Positions 61,211 to 64,000 of a stretch of DNA of 64,000 bases are shown in pieces; within the stretch, counting starts at the first letter, position 1; each line of letters starts with the position of its first letter. The stretch lies in contig JAKATG010000021.1 of NCBI GenBank assembly GCA_021828105.1, positions 87,356 to 151,355 of the forward strand, written 5' to 3'. The notes under the pieces were generated by a model that did no database searches, was not told the DNA's origin, and saw only the letters and a program-made list of their open reading frames with translations. This stretch comes from Taklimakanibacter sp021828105 (GTDB lineage Bacteria; Pseudomonadota; Alphaproteobacteria; Rhizobiales; Aestuariivirgaceae). Both the position numbers and the translations under genes were made by a program.

Positions 61211-62410
61211 ATGAAATTCGGAATCGACCGGCTCATCGCCGAACCAAAATTGCGGGCACCTCTCAAGGGCCGCCGCGTGGCGCTGCTTGCGCATCCGGCC
61301 TCCGTCACGCGCGACCTGACGCACTCGCTCGATGCGCTCGGCGCATGCAATGACGTGAAGCTCACCGCCGCCTTCGGCCCGCAGCACGGTCTGCGCGGCG
61401 ACAAGCAGGACAACATGGTCGAGTCGCCGGACCACCGCGATCCGGTCCACGACATTCCGGTCTTCAGCCTCTACGGCGAGGTGCGCAAACCGACGGATGC
61501 GTCGATGGACACATTCGACGTGTTGCTTGTCGATCTGCAGGATCTGGGCTGCCGCATCTATACGTTCATCACCACGCTCAGGAATTGCCTGGAGATGGCG
61601 GCGAAGCACAAGAAATCGGTGTGGGTGCTCGATCGCCCAAACCCGGTCGGACGACCCGTTGAAGGTCTGACCCTCCGCGCCGGCTGGGAGAGCTTCGTCG
61701 GCTCGGGCCCGATGCCGATGCGGCATGGGCTCACGCTCGGCGAGCTCGGCCTGTGGTTCGTGCGGCACTTCAAGTTCGATGTCGATTATCAGATCATCGA
61801 GATGGAAGGTTGGCAGCCCGACGCAGCGCCCGGTTTCGGCTGGGAGATCGGCGAGCGCGACTGGGTAAATCCCAGTCCCAACGCGCCTAATCTGTGGATG
61901 GCGCGCGCCTATCCCGGCACGGTGATGCTCGAAGGCACGACGCTGTCCGAGGGACGCGGAACGACGCGGCCTCTCGAGCTGTTCGGCGCGCCCGACATCG
62001 ACGCGCGCCGCCTTGTCGCCGAGATGCAGGAACTGATGCCGCATTGGCTCGCGGGCTGCACGCTGCGCGATGTCTGGTTCGAGCCGACCTTCCACAAACA
62101 TGTCGGCAAGCTCTGCAACGGCGTGCAGATCCACACCGAAGGCCCGGGCTACGATCACCAGGCGTTCAAGCCATGGCGCATCCAGACGCTCGCGTTCAAG
62201 ACGATCCGACGCCTCTATCCGGATTATCCGCTATGGCGCGATTTTCCCTACGAATACGAAAGCCGGCTCGCCATCGACATCATAAACGGCAGCCCGCTCC
62301 TGAAAGAGTGGGTCGACGACAAGGCCGCAACACCGCACGATCTTGACGCGCTCACCAAACCCGACGAACAAGCGTGGCTCGTCGAGCGGCAACCCTATCT
62401 GCGCTACTGA
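61211..62410 (+). CDS. DUF1343 exo-beta-N-acetylmuramidase (NamZ-like) protein
   Basis: A 399-residue member of the DUF1343 family. The founding enzyme NamZ is an exo-beta-N-acetylmuramidase that releases MurNAc from the non-reducing ends of glycan fragments. Family features here are AAFGPQHGLRGDKQDNMVES near residue 55, the LVDLQDLGCRIYTFITTL segment, VLDRPNPVGRPVEG and ANLWMARAYPGTVMLEGTTLSEGRGTTRPLELFGAP (in parts: GTTLSEGRGTTRPLE). No signal peptide is visible (it starts MKFGIDRLIAEPKL), so it would act in the cytoplasm unless the real start is upstream. It follows anmK on the same strand and was probably recruited to muropeptide recycling. Confidence 0.85.
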   Translation: MKFGIDRLIAEPKLRAPLKGRRVALLAHPASVTRDLTHSLDALGACNDVKLTAAFGPQHGLRGDKQDNMVESPDHRDPVHDIPVFSLYGEVRKPTDASMDTFDVLLVDLQDLGCRIYTFITTLRNCLEMAAKHKKSVWVLDRPNPVGRPVEGLTLRAGWESFVGSGPMPMRHGLTLGELGLWFVRHFKFDVDYQIIEMEGWQPDAAPGFGWEIGERDWVNPSPNAPNLWMARAYPGTVMLEGTTLSEGRGTTRPLELFGAPDIDARRLVAEMQELMPHWLAGCTLRDVWFEPTFHKHVGKLCNGVQIHTEGPGYDHQAFKPWRIQTLAFKTIRRLYPDYPLWRDFPYEYESRLAIDIINGSPLLKEWVDDKAATPHDLDALTKPDEQAWLVERQPYLRY

Positions 62411-62457
62411 GACGCCTCAGATATCCTAACGGAAGCCTGAAGATTTTTCGGCCGGCA

Positions 62458-62484
62458 TGTCACAGAGGCCGCCGCCATCTCGTC
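62458..62484 (+). promoter_or_regulatory. ECF41-type sigma promoter (TGTCACA-N16-CGTC)
   Basis: TGTCACA (62458-62464) is followed, after exactly 16 bases, by CGTC (62481-62484). This is the bipartite motif described for ECF41 sigma factor target promoters. It lies about 33 bp upstream of the carboxymuconolactone-decarboxylase-like gene, which in turn overlaps the ECF41 sigma gene. Confidence 0.75.
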
Positions 62485-62516
62485 TTGTGGGTGACAACCC
62501 TAAAAGGACGACCCCC

Positions 62517-62969
62517 ATGAGACTGGCACAAAAAGCAATCGATCAGGACCTGTTTCAGGCCGTACTGAACCTCGAGACGAAGGTCCGTGCGAGCGGCATC
62601 GACAAGAAGCTCTATTTACTTGTCAAAGCACGCGCCTCCCAGGTCAACAACTGCGCCTTCTGCATCGACATGCACATGAAAGAATTGCGCGCCCATGGCG
62701 AGAGCGAGGAGCGGCTGTTCCTCTTGAGTGCCTGGCGTGAGGCGCCGCACTTCTTTACGGCCAAGGAGAGGGCAGCGCTTGCCTGGACAGAGACCGTGAC
62801 GCTGCTTGCCGACACGCATGTGCCCGATGCGGAATGGGACGCGGTGCGTGAGGAATTCAGTGAGGAAGAGGTGGCCAGGCTTACTTTCGCCATCAGCACC
62901 ATCAATGTCTGGAACCGGATCTCGGTTTCGTTCCGCACGCCTCCCGGAACCAAGCCGCCTGGCGTATGA
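62517..62969 (+). CDS. Carboxymuconolactone decarboxylase/AhpD-like protein
   Basis: A 150-residue all-helical protein of the CMD/AhpD superfamily. The redox motif CxxC is intact in VNNCAFCIDMHMKEL, near residues 46-60, with the following His, as in AhpD-type alkylhydroperoxide reductases. The C-terminal half (FSEEEVARLTFAISTINVWNRISVSF) is also typical. AAGGA at 62503-62507 is 9 bp before the ATG at 62517. Upstream lies a TGTCACA-N16-CGTC ECF41-type promoter. Its stop overlaps the start of the ECF41 sigma gene by 4 bases. In the ECF41 group such COE proteins (carboxymuconolactone decarboxylase, oxidoreductase or epimerase) are the usual regulated partner. Confidence 0.92.
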   Translation: MRLAQKAIDQDLFQAVLNLETKVRASGIDKKLYLLVKARASQVNNCAFCIDMHMKELRAHGESEERLFLLSAWREAPHFFTAKERAALAWTETVTLLADTHVPDAEWDAVREEFSEEEVARLTFAISTINVWNRISVSFRTPPGTKPPGV

Positions 62970-63910
62970 TGGCGGTCATGGCGGAAACGGATTTCGAGCT
63001 TTATCGGAAATATCTGGCGGGCATCGCCTATCGCATGCTGGGCTCTTATGCCGAGGCCGAGGACGTCGTCCAGGAAGCTTACTTGCGCTGGCACAAGATC
63101 GACCGCAGCACGGTCGTCGACCCCAGGAGCTTCCTGACGCGGATCACGACCAGGCTCTGCCTCGACATCCTCAAATCGGCGCGCATGCGGCGCGAGACCT
63201 ATGTCGGCCAGTGGCTGCCCGAGCCCTTGATCGAAGGTCTTGTCGATGAAAGCTCGCCGGAAGAGGAGCTAGCGGGCGATCTCTCAGTGGCCATGATGCT
63301 GGCGCTGGAGCGGCTCTCGCCGCTCGAGCGCGCGGCTTTCCTGCTGCACGATATCTTCGAGATGGGGTTTCCGGCGGTCGCCGAGACGATCGGGCGCAGC
63401 GAGGAAAGCGCCCGGCAGCTCGCGGCGCGGGCGCGCAAGAATCTGCGCAGCAGCCGCCCGCGCTACAAGGTGAACGAAGAGGAGGAGAGCGCCATCACCC
63501 AGGCGTTCTTCACCGCCTCGCGCACCGGCGACGTCGCCGGCCTGTCAAAACTTCTCGCCGACGATGTCATCTTCCATGCCGATGGCGGCGGCAAGCGGGC
63601 GGCGGCCACCAATATCCTCGAGGGTATCGCGCGCGTGGTTCAGTTCGTTGCCGGCTACGGGCAGAAGCTCTTCCCGCTCTATGGCCTCCCGCCGGTACGC
63701 TTCACCCGCGTCAACAACATGCCGGGCTTTGCCACGATCGAGACCGACGGGCTTCCGCAGACCATGTCGTTCGCGATCGAGGATGGCAAGATCACCGCCA
63801 TCTATGTGATGCGCAACCCCGACAAGCTGAAGCACATCACGGCTGAATGGGTCAAACAGGGCGAACCACCCTCGCCCCCAACGGGGGAGAGGGAGGGGCC
63901 CATTGCGTAG
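62966..63910 (+). CDS. ECF41-family RNA polymerase sigma factor (SigJ-like)
   Basis: A 314-residue ECF sigma factor with a fused C-terminal SnoaL-like domain. Sigma region 2 is FELYRKYLAGIAYRMLGSYAEAEDVVQEAYL (in parts: AYRMLGSYAEAEDVVQEA, near residues 20-40), region 4 is at about 110-160 (AFLLHDIFEMGFPAVAETIGRSEESARQ). The linker motif WLPEP (GQWLPEPLIEG) and the C-terminal NPDKL motif (MRNPDKLKHI) are ECF41 hallmarks; the extension normally modulates sigma activity in place of an anti-sigma factor. The ATG overlaps the stop of the CMD-like gene. The last ~17 residues (from GEPPSPPTGER) are encoded by an intergenic repeat and are probably not ancestral. Confidence 0.93.
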   Translation: MMAVMAETDFELYRKYLAGIAYRMLGSYAEAEDVVQEAYLRWHKIDRSTVVDPRSFLTRITTRLCLDILKSARMRRETYVGQWLPEPLIEGLVDESSPEEELAGDLSVAMMLALERLSPLERAAFLLHDIFEMGFPAVAETIGRSEESARQLAARARKNLRSSRPRYKVNEEEESAITQAFFTASRTGDVAGLSKLLADDVIFHADGGGKRAAATNILEGIARVVQFVAGYGQKLFPLYGLPPVRFTRVNNMPGFATIETDGLPQTMSFAIEDGKITAIYVMRNPDKLKHITAEWVKQGEPPSPPTGEREGPIA

Positions 63911-63986
63911 CAATGGGAGGGTGAGGGGGAACGGACGGAGATGACTTGCACTCTATCGACGCATTGCTCTGCCGGTTCCCCCTCAC
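63875..63986. repeat. Intergenic palindromic repeat block at the sigma gene 3' end
   Basis: The block holds a CCCCC/GGGGG hairpin (63875-63887), an 8-bp stem CCCATTGC/GCAATGGG around GTA (63899-63917) that contains the sigma stop codon, and a longer-range 12-bp inverted repeat GTGAGGGGGAAC (63921-63932) / GTTCCCCCTCAC (63975-63986). Such C/G-rich repeats are frequent between genes in Hyphomicrobiales. The window ends just after it. Confidence 0.7.
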
Positions 63987-64000
63987 TCTGACCCTGTTCC

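Noticed and set aside
1..64000. CRISPR arrays, prophage or transposase genes, rRNA and tRNA genes
   Set aside because: No regularly spaced direct repeats, no integrase, transposase or phage genes, and no tRNA- or rRNA-like sequences were seen.

Overview
This window is a GC-rich chromosomal segment of an alphaproteobacterium, most likely in the order Hyphomicrobiales (Rhizobiales). The evidence is the combination of a complex I NDUFA12 subunit next to mlaD and a DUF2155 gene, the aat-accC-accB-aroQ block, an HdaA-type DnaA regulator after a PerM permease, an RNase E with an acidic insertion in its S1 region, and a B12-dependent class II ribonucleotide reductase. The genus cannot be read from the sequence. 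Genes sit on both strands with many 1-4 base stop/start overlaps. There are no rRNA, tRNA, prophage, transposase or CRISPR sequences.

Layout. 1-5984: the 3' part of a molybdopterin oxidoreductase, an LtnD-like dehydrogenase, a small secreted peptide, a WYL regulator, a small membrane protein, and a flavin monooxygenase divergent from a DUF1801 gene across a perfect 15-bp palindrome. 5976-15125: purM-purN on the minus strand, diverging from a plus-strand run of DUF2066, CDP-alcohol phosphatidyltransferase, PerM permease, hdaA, ppk1 and ppx. 15126-24285: a GYD protein, RNase D, aspS, a tandem-domain glycosyltransferase, an exported protein of unknown function, an L,D-transpeptidase and a ceramidase-like membrane hydrolase.

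24290-30471 is the least ordinary part. It holds a 25-residue lysine/alanine histone-H1-like peptide gene, a non-coding stretch with four T-tracts and two copies of a 12-bp palindrome, an OGFr-domain protein, a VapB-like antitoxin without a visible toxin, and nrdJ. The nrdJ upstream region shows two NrdR-box-like sites about 31 bp apart, a perfect DnaA box and a likely folded leader. 30472-35569: an S41 protease, a DHA2 efflux pump and a DedA-PAP2-LssY fusion.

35570-45121 is core metabolism and envelope: NDUFA12, mlaD, a methyltransferase, DUF2155, a long amidase, aat, accC, accB, aroQ, a DsbA-like protein and an M48 protease. 45270-53492: rne, divergent from amiC, then PBP1A and prfB with its programmed +1 frameshift. 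53493-61153: a Rieske oxygenase, a large AsmA/DUF3971 protein, RidA, tyrS and anmK. 61211-64000: a NamZ-type DUF1343 protein next to anmK (both act on muramic acid sugars), then a carboxymuconolactone-decarboxylase-like gene with an ECF41 sigma factor gene and a recognisable ECF41-type promoter. The sigma gene ends inside an intergenic repeat.

No wholly new multi-gene system is evident. The best leads are regulatory or small-scale: the ECF41 promoter, the NrdR/DnaA sites at nrdJ, a hairpin motif shared by mrcA and the Rieske gene, the repeated palindrome/T-tract region, the 25-residue basic peptide, and a CtrA-type box lying on the start of the L,D-transpeptidase.
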